Assembly (NCBI GenBank): GCA_035968095.1
Contig: JAWQFW010000094.1
Span: forward strand, 1-17,583
Length of the DNA: 17,583 nucleotides
Origin: IIICB1 sp035968095
GTDB lineage: Bacteria; Cyanobacteriota; Cyanobacteriia; Cyanobacteriales; SIO1D9
Direction: 5' to 3'
The position numbers and the translations under genes were made by a program. Each line of letters opens with the position of its first letter. Within the stretch, counting starts at the first letter, position 1. Under the pieces are notes generated by a model. That model did not search any database. It was not told the origin of the DNA and worked only from the letters and a program-made list of their open reading frames with translations. Of the stretch, positions 1-7,220 are shown one piece after another.

Positions 1-280
1 TTTGCTCAATCTCACCGTTGAATTGAACTCGACAAATACCTTGTTTTGTTTGCTCTTTTTTGAAGCTAAATTGATAAGCTGTAGCACCTTCATCAACTCT
101 ACCAAAAGTTAGATTGACATTTGCTGCGGGAATAGTATACTGTTGGGCAATAGCTTGTTGACAATTGGCTCGTAGTTCTGGAGTATCGCCAAAAGAACGA
201 AATTGACAACCATAGCTAAAAGTGGCGATCGCTAAACTGCAAATTAGATAAGATTTTCTAGATTGACCTTTCCCGAACAT
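1..280 (-). CDS. Partial small exported/lipoprotein-like protein of unknown function (3' end outside window)
   Basis: An open leftward frame starts at the ATG at 278-280 and runs off the left edge, giving 93 codons. An in-frame TAA lies 27 bases upstream of the ATG, so the protein cannot start much earlier; a TTG 12 bases upstream is the only alternative. The N-terminus has basic residues (K4, R8, K9), a hydrophobic stretch at about 11-23 and a cysteine at residue 25 in the context SYGC. This looks like a signal peptide with a weak, non-canonical lipobox. Two further cysteines (about residues 38 and 85) could form a disulfide in the exported domain. A HIP1 octamer lies inside the signal-peptide coding region. 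I do not recognise the family and assign no function. The frame is well supported, but the export prediction is inference. Confidence 0.7.
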   Translation of the reverse strand, partial: MFGKGQSRKSYLICSLAIATFSYGCQFRSFGDTPELRANCQQAIAQQYTIPAANVNLTFGRVDEGATAYQFSFKKEQTKQGICRVQFNGEIEQ

Positions 281-284
281 TCTC

Positions 285-308
285 TTAACCAACTGGCTAA
301 CTGGTTAA
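285..308. promoter_or_regulatory. Inverted repeat next to the start codon of the leftward partial gene
   Basis: TTAACCA (285-291) and TGGTTAA (302-308) are perfect 7-base inverted arms around a 10-base spacer that contains another CTGG. The repeat sits 5 bases upstream of the ATG at 280. It could be a repressor site or a 5'-UTR hairpin controlling translation. No protein can be assigned, and in AT-rich DNA chance is possible. Confidence 0.3.
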
Positions 309-747
309 ATTATTAGACAAAGAATTAACTTAGATGTTCCAGGAAGGAAATTTCTGAGAGATAATTGTTTTGATAATTTGTGGAATCTAACAATTAGTTT
401 TGATTATTTGCTGATAGTTAATTTCTGCGATTTTTGAGGCTGTAGGTTTCCAGAATAATAAGTGTCACAGCAAAGAAAAACTAATCAATATTTTCTGGAA
501 AAAGCCTCTCCTAAACTTGATGTCAAGCAAAAATGTAGAGAGTAAAAGACGTAATTTTTAGAAAAGAGTTCCGTAACCAAAACAAATATAGCAATCCTAA
601 ATGATTCTTCAAATGAAAAGCCCTTGAAACCCTAGTTATTTATAGATTGCTTTTTCATAAATCAAAAAGGATTACTATAGTAGGGTGAGTAAAAAAACAC
701 ACCCCACAGTTAAAAAAGATTAAAACACTACAAAAAAACAAGGTTAT
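309..747. other. Gene-poor AT-rich intergenic stretch
   Basis: No frame in this 439-bp gap has a credible start, ribosome site and composition. It lies between two leftward genes, so it should hold the 3' end of the TerB-like transcript and the promoter of the gene at 1-280. A weak hairpin (GGGTG at 683-687 with CACCC at 700-704) has a T-rich loop on the leftward strand but no T-tract after it, so I do not call it a terminator. CTTGA/TCAAG around 516-526 is a short palindrome. I found no well-spaced -35/-10 pair. Confidence 0.5.
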
Positions 748-1170
748 TTAATTTTGGGAATCAATTGCTTTACGATACAATTTTTGAATCTTTTTAATCG
801 CTTTATCAAAAGCAGATTTAGGAGGTTCGTTTTCCGGGTCGAGTGACTGTAAACGAGTTAGTAGTTTACTTTCCTCAGTAGCAACTTCATTATCGCTGTA
901 AATCAAAGCACTAATAGCTTCCATCAAATCTTGGTAATCTTCTTTGCTAGGATTTTCCCCCAAATAATCTTCCAACCAGTTGTAACATTCGGCTGGCTTA
1001 ACTTGCTTAATTTCTGATAACAAAGCCTTAATTTCTGGGTCATCAGCAAGATGATTATCTTGCGCCATTTTATTTAAACGTTCACGTTCTTCAGCTTGGA
1101 TAGTACCATCAATCCAAGCAGCACCGATAAGAATTTTTAACAGTTGTTTGGTTTTAGTGGTTTTTGTCAT
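748..1170 (-). CDS. TerB-like (tellurite-resistance-protein-B fold) family protein
   Basis: A 140-residue cytoplasmic, helix-rich acidic protein with no signal or membrane segment. I chose the ATG at 1168-1170. The frame extends 12 codons to a TTG at 1206, but nothing favours that start. Two related acidic motifs, WIDGTIQAEE (about 19-28) and YSDNEVATEE (about 91-100), are the paired 'DGxxxxEE' signatures of TerB/DjlA-type helical domains, in which the acidic residues may bind metal. The C-terminal 30 residues are lysine-rich (AIKKIQKLYRKAID). TerB-domain proteins are common in cyanobacteria and are linked to membrane-associated stress or metal responses, but this protein's substrate or partner is unknown. 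It lies 77 bp downstream of rsmB on the same strand and could be co-transcribed with it. The family call rests on motif recognition. Confidence 0.75.
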   Translation of the reverse strand: MTKTTKTKQLLKILIGAAWIDGTIQAEERERLNKMAQDNHLADDPEIKALLSEIKQVKPAECYNWLEDYLGENPSKEDYQDLMEAISALIYSDNEVATEESKLLTRLQSLDPENEPPKSAFDKAIKKIQKLYRKAIDSQN

Positions 1171-1247
1171 GGAAGTTAGAAATTTTCTAAGTGGACTATT
1201 TGGCAAAAAATTGAGTTTTAATTATCCAGTCAAAGCTTACTAAGAAT

Positions 1248-2591
1248 TTAATTTTGCCGTTTCAGTTTTACCATAAAAAAACCATCCATTTGATATTGGT
1301 GAGGTAAAATTTTAATCCAGCCTAATTCTGTCGTAAAATTGGTAACTGGGGAATTAGCTACAGGTAACTCAATTTTCCAGTCAGGGTGACGATCGCAAAA
1401 AGAAGCGATCGCTACTTCATTTTCTAACTCATTTAACGTACAAGTGGCGTAAACTAAAATACCTTTTGGTTTAACCCAACTAGCCGCAGAGTCTAGCAGT
1501 TCGGTTTGTAACTTAGCAAGTTCTTGAATTTTCGACGGTGTTTGTCTCCAGCGTAAGTCACTTCTGCGGTGAAGCGTACCCAAACCCGAACAAGGAGCAT
1601 CAACTAAGACTCGATCTGCGCTATTAATAAATTCAGGAAAATCACGACTATCACCAGTTTTGCAACGTAGAGACTTTAACTGTAAACGTTGAGCATTTTC
1701 TTTAACTTTTCGCAGACGTTTTGCACTCGTATCGTACGCCCAAATTGTACCGCGATCTGCCATTAATTCAGCAATGTGAGTCGTTTTTCCTCCCGGTGCA
1801 GCACAAGCATCGATTACCACATCATCCGGCTGTGGGTCAAGCAAATAACTGACCAATTGTGCGCTACTATCTTGGATAGTCCACCAACCTTCCTGAAAAC
1901 CAGGTAAAGCTTGAATTTTTCCCGCACCGCCTGTTATTCTCAAAGCCTGGGGTAAATGAGGAACACAAGTAACCCTAACTCCCGCAGCTATCAAAGCAGA
2001 CGTAACTTCCTCAAGCGAAGTTCGCAAAATATTCACTCTTAAATCGAGTGTCGGTGGTTGATTAAACCAAGCACAAAGTTTTTCCGTCTCTGCAAACCCC
2101 CATTGTTCTAACCAATTTTCCACAATCCAATCCGGAAAACTGTGTAAAATTCCTAAACGAGACGCGAGATCCTCCGGTAATTTGAGAGGATCGTTATCCT
2201 TAGCAGCCAACCGTAAATATTGCCGCAGCAAGCCATTAACCACACCTGCAAGGCGAGAAAACTGATTTTCTTTCGCCAACTCCACCGTCGTATTAACCGC
2301 CGCCGAAGCGGGAATTTGAGCCAGATAACGCAACTGATACAAACCGATGTGGAGAATAATGCGTAAATCCGGAGGTTGTTGACGAGCCTTTTTTTTTCCC
2401 AACTGGTCGATAATAGCATCCAGCGATCGCTGCCGACGCACCACCCCATAAACCAATTCTGTCAGTAAACCTCGGTCAGCCCCACTCAAATCGCTCTTAG
2501 CCAACACCCTATTTAATGCTACATCACTATAAGCCCCTCGCAGATACACATCTCTCAGAGCCAAAAAAGCCAATTGACGAGGATTACTCAT
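1248..2591 (-). CDS. rsmB: 16S rRNA (cytosine(967)-C(5))-methyltransferase RsmB
   Basis: This enzyme uses S-adenosylmethionine to make m5C967 in 16S rRNA (E. coli numbering) during small-subunit assembly. From the ATG at 2591 the protein is 447 residues. The N-terminal ~130 residues form the NusB-like RNA-binding domain (ending near VVNGLLRQYLR). The methyltransferase core has the SAM loop DACAAPGGKT (about 261-270), motif IV VDAPCSGLGT with Cys 334, and motif VI YATCT with Cys 384. These are the two cysteines used by the RsmB/Sun family. Motif VI reads TCTL where TCS is usual, a mild variation. A GTG four codons upstream (2603) also opens the frame, but AGGTGG lies at ribosome-site distance from the ATG and overlaps the GTG, so the ATG is preferred. 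The 170-bp gap to the divergent SDR gene should hold both promoters. Confidence 0.93.
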   Translation of the reverse strand: MSNPRQLAFLALRDVYLRGAYSDVALNRVLAKSDLSGADRGLLTELVYGVVRRQRSLDAIIDQLGKKKARQQPPDLRIILHIGLYQLRYLAQIPASAAVNTTVELAKENQFSRLAGVVNGLLRQYLRLAAKDNDPLKLPEDLASRLGILHSFPDWIVENWLEQWGFAETEKLCAWFNQPPTLDLRVNILRTSLEEVTSALIAAGVRVTCVPHLPQALRITGGAGKIQALPGFQEGWWTIQDSSAQLVSYLLDPQPDDVVIDACAAPGGKTTHIAELMADRGTIWAYDTSAKRLRKVKENAQRLQLKSLRCKTGDSRDFPEFINSADRVLVDAPCSGLGTLHRRSDLRWRQTPSKIQELAKLQTELLDSAASWVKPKGILVYATCTLNELENEVAIASFCDRHPDWKIELPVANSPVTNFTTELGWIKILPHQYQMDGFFMVKLKRQN

Positions 2592-2761
2592 GAAACCAAC
2601 CACCTACAAACCTGCTTATCTTATCAGCCTAAATCCTCAATACAACTAAATTTGCCTAAACGAATAAATGTGGATTAAGCTGATCTTGTCTAGAAATCAC
2701 TTACTAGCAAATCGCTAATTAAAAGTTAGTTAAAACTCAACAGAATCAAATAACACAGATT

Positions 2762-3556
2762 ATGGAACTTAATTTACAAAACCAAAAAGTTTTAGTTAGT
2801 GCTTCATCGGGCGGAATTGGTTATGCTATTGCTACCGCTTTTGCGAAAGAAGGTGCAGAAGTAATTATTAATGGTCGTAGTGATAAATCTGTCGATCGCG
2901 CGATCGCTGAAATTAAAGAAAAAGTTCCTGATGCTAAATTACTCTCTCTCGCAGCAGATTTAGGAACAGCAGATGGCTGTCAATTAGCGATTAAGACTTA
3001 TCCAGAAGTCAATATTTTAGTTAACAATCTTAGTCTTTACGAATCAGTTGATTTTTTTGAAATTACCGACGAACAGTGGCAACGTTTATTCAATATTAAT
3101 ATTATGAGTAGCGTTCGCCTCTCTCGACATTATCTCAAACAAATGCTCCAAAAAAGTCAGGGACGAATTTTATTTATTGCTAGTGAAAGTGCCATTTCTC
3201 CCGCACCAGAAATGGCTCATTATAGTGCCACAAAAACTATGCAGCTTGCTATTGCTCGTTCTTTAGCAGAACTTACTAAAGGGACAGAAGTAACAGTAAA
3301 TTCTTTACTTCCCGGTTCTACTCGCACAGAAAGTGTAAAGAAATTTATTCAAGATGTATTTGACGATGAGTCCCTTTCAGCCGAAGCAGCCGAAGAAAAA
3401 TTTATGGTAGAAAATCGTCCTAGTTCTTTAATTCAACGTTTAATTCTTCCTGAAGAAATTGCCAATGCTGCTGTGTTTCTTTGTAGTCCCCTAGCCTCGG
3501 CTTTTAATGGTGCAGCAGTACGTGCTGATGGAGGATTAATACGCAGTGTTTTTTAA
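2762..3556 (+). CDS. Short-chain dehydrogenase/reductase (SDR) family oxidoreductase
   Basis: A 264-residue soluble Rossmann-fold NAD(P)(H)-dependent oxidoreductase of classical SDR size. The cofactor loop is VSASSGGIG (about 12-20), where the usual TGxxxGIG has Ser-Ala-Ser-Ser. NGRS follows strand 2 (37-40), and an arginine there favours NADP. The usual NNAG is NNLS (88-91). The catalytic set is complete: Asn 113 in NIN, Ser 143 in SES, Tyr 154 and Lys 158 in YSATK. The C-terminus ends in the standard VRADGG. The phrases ESA...MAHYSATKT.QLA and VNSLLPGSTRTE match an SDR subfamily annotated only as FabG-like oxidoreductase, so the substrate is unknown. The ATG at 2762 has no strong Shine-Dalgarno, as is common in cyanobacteria. 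The gene diverges from rsmB. Confidence 0.88.
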   Translation: MELNLQNQKVLVSASSGGIGYAIATAFAKEGAEVIINGRSDKSVDRAIAEIKEKVPDAKLLSLAADLGTADGCQLAIKTYPEVNILVNNLSLYESVDFFEITDEQWQRLFNINIMSSVRLSRHYLKQMLQKSQGRILFIASESAISPAPEMAHYSATKTMQLAIARSLAELTKGTEVTVNSLLPGSTRTESVKKFIQDVFDDESLSAEAAEEKFMVENRPSSLIQRLILPEEIANAAVFLCSPLASAFNGAAVRADGGLIRSVF

Positions 3557-3625
3557 CTAAAATTTAGTATTAAAATCAGTTAAATGTAGCTAACAAATAA
3601 CATCTTGCTCTAGGATTAAATTTCG

Positions 3626-3661
3626 CATCAAATCTGGATGAATATCTGTATTTATTTGATG
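3626..3661. promoter_or_regulatory. 8-bp inverted repeat abutting a TATAAT hexamer
   Basis: CATCAAAT (3626-3633) and ATTTGATG (3654-3661) are perfect inverted arms around a 20-base spacer. TATAAT follows at 3663-3668. If TATAAT is a -10 element, the repeat occupies the -35 region and could bind an activator or repressor of katG. It could instead end the SDR transcript, although no T-tract follows. The role is inferred from position only. Confidence 0.3.
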
Positions 3662-3879
3662 TTATAATATTTAAAGCAAAAACAAAAATTGTGTAGAAAT
3701 ATTCTCAGATTCTCAAGCTAAAGCCAATGATCTTCCTTGCTTAAGCCATACCGATAGAAACTCCCAACCCATGACTAAAAAAATCAAACCCTAAAGGGAC
3801 GATCTGTTCTATTGTAGAAATCGATACCTTAAAAAAATAAGAGTGTTGGCTTGGTTGAGGAATTTATGTTTCTCACTCA

Positions 3880-3951
3880 ATGTATCAAACAGAAAATCTC
3901 GTAGAGCAACGTAATTCACTCAATGAATTATCTCAACTAATAAAGGATTAA
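3880..3951 (+). CDS. Possible 23-residue leader/upstream ORF in front of katG
   Basis: An ATG at 3880 opens 23 codons (MYQTENLVEQRNSLNELSQL then IKD) and stops at TAA 3949-3951, five bases before the katG ATG. The last codons cover katG's ribosome site AAAGG (3942-3946), so translating this frame could couple to or control katG initiation. The peptide is amphipathic, helix-prone and glutamine/asparagine-rich, and resembles nothing I know. No ribosome site is evident for its own ATG. A chance ORF is quite possible at this length. Confidence 0.25.
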   Translation: MYQTENLVEQRNSLNELSQLIKD

Positions 3952-3956
3952 ATTAA

Positions 3957-6242
3957 ATGGACAACAACCCTCCTAGCGCTCCTGCACAATGTCCCTTCCG
4001 GGGAACCCGTGTCGGAGGTGCGCTCGGCTCCAAACCACAAACTGACGATTGGTGGCCAGAGCGACTTCAGGTCGAGCTACTGCACCAAAATTCCCCCCAG
4101 GCAAACCCGCTACGGAATTTTAACTACCAGGAAGCCTTTGAAAAGATTGACTTCCAGCAATTAAAGAACGACATTAAAGCGCTGCTAAAAGATTCCAAAG
4201 ACTGGTGGCCCGCCGACTATGGCAACTACGGACCTCAGATGATCCGCATGGCGTGGCACTCCGCAGGAACCTACCGGATTGCAGATGGACGCGGCGGAGC
4301 AGGTCAAGCGATGCAACGCTTTGCGCCGATCAACTCTTGGTGGGACAACGGCAACACCGATAAATCGCGGCGGTTACTTTGGCCAATCAAACAGAAATAT
4401 GGCGCAGCCCTAAGCTGGGCAGATCTGATGATCCTGGTTGGCAACTGCTCGCTCGAAATTATGGGCTTCAAGACATTCGGCTATGGTGGTGGTCGCATTG
4501 ATGCTTGGGAACCAGACCGAGCTACCTACTGGGGACCTGAGTTCTGGAACGGGCAACCATTCGGAGAAAATGGTAAGCAACATGAAGGTCATCCAGATCA
4601 AATGGTCACTCGAACAATTCGCTGGATTGGGACACCGGATGATGAATATTACGACCTGGAGAACCCTCTAGCGGCGACGCACCAGGCACTAATTTACGTC
4701 GATCCCGAAGGTCCGGCTGGTAACGGCGACCCTGCCGCATCTGCTCGCGATATCCGAGAGTCCTTCGCGCGGATGGCGATGAAAGATGAAGAAACTGTGG
4801 CGCTGATTGCAGGGGGTCATGCTTTCGGTAAAAGTCATGGGATGGTAGGGGCAGACAAAATTGGTCCGGCTCCTGAAGGCGCGCCGATTCAAGCTATGGG
4901 TCTGGGGTGGCAAAACCCCGAAGGTACTGGTTTTGCTCAATACACCATGACGAACGGGATTGAAGGATCGTGGACACCGAATCCCACCCAGTGGGACAAC
5001 AGTTACCTAGAAAATCTCTTTAAATATGAGTGGGAACAAACCAAGAGTCCCTCTGGCTCTATTCAGTGGAAGCCGAGCGATCCTAATGCGCCGAAGACAC
5101 CAGATGCTCACCAGCCCGATGTGAAGAATGAGTTAATGATGATGACTTCGGATATTGCGTTAAAGGTCGATCCGTCTTATCGCGAGATTTGTGAGCGTTT
5201 TCTCAATGATTTCGACTACTTTAGCCATCAGTTTGCACTCGCTTGGTACAAGCTAACCCATCGGGATATGGGACCGAAGGTGCGCTATTTGGGTCCGGAA
5301 GTTCCGGAGGAAGATTTGCCTTGGCAAGATCCGATTCCGAAACTCGATCATGAGGTTGTAGACGAGGCTGAGATTAGCTCTCTCAAGGAAAGGATTTTGT
5401 CGAGTGGACTTTCTGTTTCGGCGCTGGTATCAGCAGCCTGGGGGTCGGCATCGAACTATCGTAACTCTGACAAACGCGGTGGTGCGAATGGCGCACGCAT
5501 TGCTCTAGAGCCTCAAAAGGATTGGGAAATTAATCGTCCAGAGGAACTTAGTCAGGTTCTCTCGACGCTGAAACAAATTCAATTAGAATTTAATGGCGCT
5601 CAGTCAGGTAAGAAAAAAGTCTCGCTGGCGGATCTGATTGTGCTTGGTGGCTGCGCTGCGGTGGAGAAGGCGGCGCAAGATGCTGGTGTTGAGGTTCAGG
5701 TTCCGTTCACTCCAGGTCGAATGGATACTACTCAAGAAGATACAGATGTGGAAAGCTTTGAATGGCTGAAGCCAGTTTCGGATGGTTTCAGAAATTATCA
5801 TCATGAGGCTGTGGGCTATAAGGTGAAGGCGGAGCGGATTTTCCTCGATCGCGCCCAGCTTCTGACTTTGACTGCACCGGAGTGGACGGTTCTTGTCGGT
5901 GGACTTCGTGCGCTCGATCAAAACTGGGATCGTTCTCAGCATGGGATTTTCACTGACAAACCTGGGGTTTTGACTAATGACTTTTTCCGGGTTTTGACCA
6001 GTATGGACTATGAGTGGAAGCCGATGGACGATCGCGAGATGTTGTTTAAGATCTGCGATCGCCAAACAGGTGAAACGAAGTTTACTGCAACTCGCTGCGA
6101 TCTGATTTTCGGGTCGAATGCGGAACTACGTCAGGTGGCTGAAGTTTATGGCGCTAATGACGGTCACGAACGGATGGTTAAGGATTTCGTCGCCGCTTGG
6201 AACAAGGTGATGATGCTCGATCGCTTTGATGTTCGCGCCTAA
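3957..6242 (+). CDS. katG: Catalase-peroxidase KatG
   Basis: A haem b enzyme that dismutates hydrogen peroxide and also acts as a broad peroxidase. At 761 residues it is full length, with the haem N-terminal half and the degenerate C-terminal half both present. The distal site is R97, W100, H101 (RMAWHSAGTYR). The Met-Tyr-Trp crosslink set is complete: W100, Y247 (in LIYVDPEGP) and M273 (ARMAMKDEE). The proximal site is H288 (GGHAFGKSHG) with W339 and D399. The mobile arginine is R436 (THRDMGP). All match the positions known from M. tuberculosis KatG. There is no signal peptide, so it should be cytosolic. AAAGG at 3942-3946 is the ribosome site. Base composition differs from neighbours: 37 of 60 bases are G or C in 4201-4260, against 23 of 60 in the SDR gene (2821-2880). 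This fits acquisition by transfer or strong codon selection. Confidence 0.97.
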   Translation: MDNNPPSAPAQCPFRGTRVGGALGSKPQTDDWWPERLQVELLHQNSPQANPLRNFNYQEAFEKIDFQQLKNDIKALLKDSKDWWPADYGNYGPQMIRMAWHSAGTYRIADGRGGAGQAMQRFAPINSWWDNGNTDKSRRLLWPIKQKYGAALSWADLMILVGNCSLEIMGFKTFGYGGGRIDAWEPDRATYWGPEFWNGQPFGENGKQHEGHPDQMVTRTIRWIGTPDDEYYDLENPLAATHQALIYVDPEGPAGNGDPAASARDIRESFARMAMKDEETVALIAGGHAFGKSHGMVGADKIGPAPEGAPIQAMGLGWQNPEGTGFAQYTMTNGIEGSWTPNPTQWDNSYLENLFKYEWEQTKSPSGSIQWKPSDPNAPKTPDAHQPDVKNELMMMTSDIALKVDPSYREICERFLNDFDYFSHQFALAWYKLTHRDMGPKVRYLGPEVPEEDLPWQDPIPKLDHEVVDEAEISSLKERILSSGLSVSALVSAAWGSASNYRNSDKRGGANGARIALEPQKDWEINRPEELSQVLSTLKQIQLEFNGAQSGKKKVSLADLIVLGGCAAVEKAAQDAGVEVQVPFTPGRMDTTQEDTDVESFEWLKPVSDGFRNYHHEAVGYKVKAERIFLDRAQLLTLTAPEWTVLVGGLRALDQNWDRSQHGIFTDKPGVLTNDFFRVLTSMDYEWKPMDDREMLFKICDRQTGETKFTATRCDLIFGSNAELRQVAEVYGANDGHERMVKDFVAAWNKVMMLDRFDVRA

Positions 6243-6264
6243 AGGTACAATTGTTGTTCTGGAT

Positions 6265-6284
6265 GAGTCCGATTGATCGGACTC
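6265..6284 (+). terminator. Strong hairpin after katG, likely transcript end
   Basis: GAGTCCGA and TCGGACTC are perfect 8-base arms around a TTGA loop, 22 bases after the katG stop. No T-tract follows, so this is either a stabilising 3' hairpin or a weak intrinsic terminator. Confidence 0.6.
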
Positions 6285-6455
6285 GTTCACTCAAAAATGA
6301 CTGCTAAATATCGCCAACTTAAACAATAATTATCTACTTTCTGAGAAAAGAGAAGAGTTTTGCTTCAAGCTTAGATAAAAAACGAGCTTTGGTCAAAATG
6401 GCGATCGCGTAATCTCTTTTCTCATTTATTTAAAGTTCCTCGCATATCCTAGTCA

Positions 6456-6472
6456 TAAGTAAAATATACTTA
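6456..6472. promoter_or_regulatory. Inverted repeat in the promoter area of the VOC gene
   Basis: TAAGTA (6456-6461) and TACTTA (6467-6472) are perfect 6-base arms around AAATA. The site overlaps a -10-like TATACT (6465-6470), 23 bases before the ATG at 6496. A regulator bound here would block RNA polymerase. No -35 is clear, and both elements are short. Confidence 0.3.
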
Positions 6473-6495
6473 GCTTTAAATACAGCATACATACT

Positions 6496-6990
6496 ATGAG
6501 TAACTATCCCAGAACATTCTCACATATTGGAATTTCCGTTCCTGATGTAGAAAAAGCCGTTGATTTTTATCGCAAGGTTATGAATTGGTATCTCATCATG
6601 AAACCAACGGTAATCACCGAGGAATCGGAAACACCAATAGGTCAAATGTGTATTGATGTATTCGGTACTGGTTGGGGTTCATTCAAAATCGCTCATCTGT
6701 CTACGGGTGACAGAATTGGTGTCGAAATGTTTGAGTTTAAAAATAACGAGAAACCAAAGGACTTTGAATACTGGAAGACAAGCACATTTCATTTTTGTGT
6801 TCAAGATCCTGATATCGAAGGTTTAGTTAAAAAAATTGTGGCACACGGGGGAAAACAAAGAATGCCAATTCGAGAGTATTATCCTGGTGAAAAGCCCTAC
6901 AAAATGGTTTATGTAGAAGATCCTTTCGGTTTAATATTTGAGATCTATTCTCATAGTTATGAACTTACTTATTCTCAGGGTGCATATTAG
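6496..6990 (+). CDS. VOC (glyoxalase/dioxygenase-fold) family protein
   Basis: A 164-residue soluble protein with two beta-alpha-beta-beta-beta modules of the vicinal-oxygen-chelate fold. The first module opens with FSHIGISVPDVEKAVDFY (about 8-25) and the second with STFHFCVQDPDIEGL (about 96-110). The expected metal ligands are visible: His 10, Glu 77 (or Glu 80), His 99 and Glu 149 (GLIFEIYSH). This pattern fits glyoxalase I, dioxygenases and epimerases, but no feature separates these activities, so the substrate is unknown. Length and N-terminal alignment support the ATG at 6496, although no clear Shine-Dalgarno precedes it. Its only co-oriented neighbour is katG, 253 bp upstream beyond a hairpin, so it is probably transcribed separately. 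The bidirectional terminator near 7146-7173 ends it. Confidence 0.85.
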   Translation: MSNYPRTFSHIGISVPDVEKAVDFYRKVMNWYLIMKPTVITEESETPIGQMCIDVFGTGWGSFKIAHLSTGDRIGVEMFEFKNNEKPKDFEYWKTSTFHFCVQDPDIEGLVKKIVAHGGKQRMPIREYYPGEKPYKMVYVEDPFGLIFEIYSHSYELTYSQGAY

Positions 6991-7054
6991 CATTGAGTAA
7001 TTTAATGGATGATTTGATCTGAAATACATAAATGTTTGCTACACATCATTACTT

Positions 7055-7085
7055 TGTACCAGACGTTGCAGAAAACGTCTCTACA
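7055..7085. repeat. Dispersed cyanobacterial palindromic repeat (degenerate copy)
   Basis: AGACGTT (7061-7067) and AACGTCT (7074-7080) are perfect inverted arms. The outer bases TGTA (7055-7058) and CTACA (7081-7085) extend the symmetry with one bulge. The core resembles the widespread cyanobacterial palindrome built on GTAGAGACGTT / AACGTCTCTAC, probably a small non-autonomous mobile repeat. It lies in the 3' intergenic region between two convergent genes. The identity is from memory of the motif. Confidence 0.6.
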
Positions 7086-7140
7086 TAAAATCTGTAACAT
7101 TTTATTTTCTATTTCAGATTAAATTATTTTAGAGCAGATC

Positions 7141-7185
7141 AAAAATAAGCCAAGTTTTGCACAACCTGACTTACTTTTATTTTTT
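7141..7185. terminator. Bidirectional intrinsic terminator between convergent genes
   Basis: TAAGCCAAGTT (7146-7156) pairs with AACCTGACTTA (7163-7173) as an 11-bp stem, including two positions that need G-U pairs, with a 6-base loop. Rightward it is followed by a T-rich run (7174-7185). Leftward it is followed by five T residues (A-run 7141-7145). It therefore fits as terminator of both the VOC gene and the giant leftward gene. Confidence 0.75.
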
Positions 7186-7220
7186 AGCTGTTTGAGAAAA
7201 AGTTAACTAACCTTCCTTCC

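Larger units (their letters stand above)
3557..3956. other. Intergenic region between the SDR gene and katG
   Basis: This 400-bp gap contains a short palindrome just after the SDR stop (ACTAAAATTTAGT, 3556-3568), a larger inverted repeat at 3626-3661, a TATAAT hexamer at 3663-3668 without a good -35, and a 23-codon open frame ending just before katG. A peroxide-responsive promoter for katG would be expected here. The sequence TTATAAT at 3662-3668 equals one arm of a PerR/Fur-type 7-1-7 box, but the second arm does not match, so I do not call a site. Confidence 0.5.

Noticed and set aside
521..545. Leftward TTGACA hexamer as the -35 of the gene at 1-280
   Set aside because: No TATAAT-like sequence lies 16-18 bases downstream, and the site is about 240 bp from the start codon.
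3662..3677. PerR/Fur box upstream of katG
   Set aside because: One arm (TTATAAT) fits, but the second arm differs at most positions and the spacing to a promoter is unclear.
4410..6065. Additional open frames on both strands inside katG
   Set aside because: They overlap an intact, full-length katG with all catalytic residues and show no independent support.
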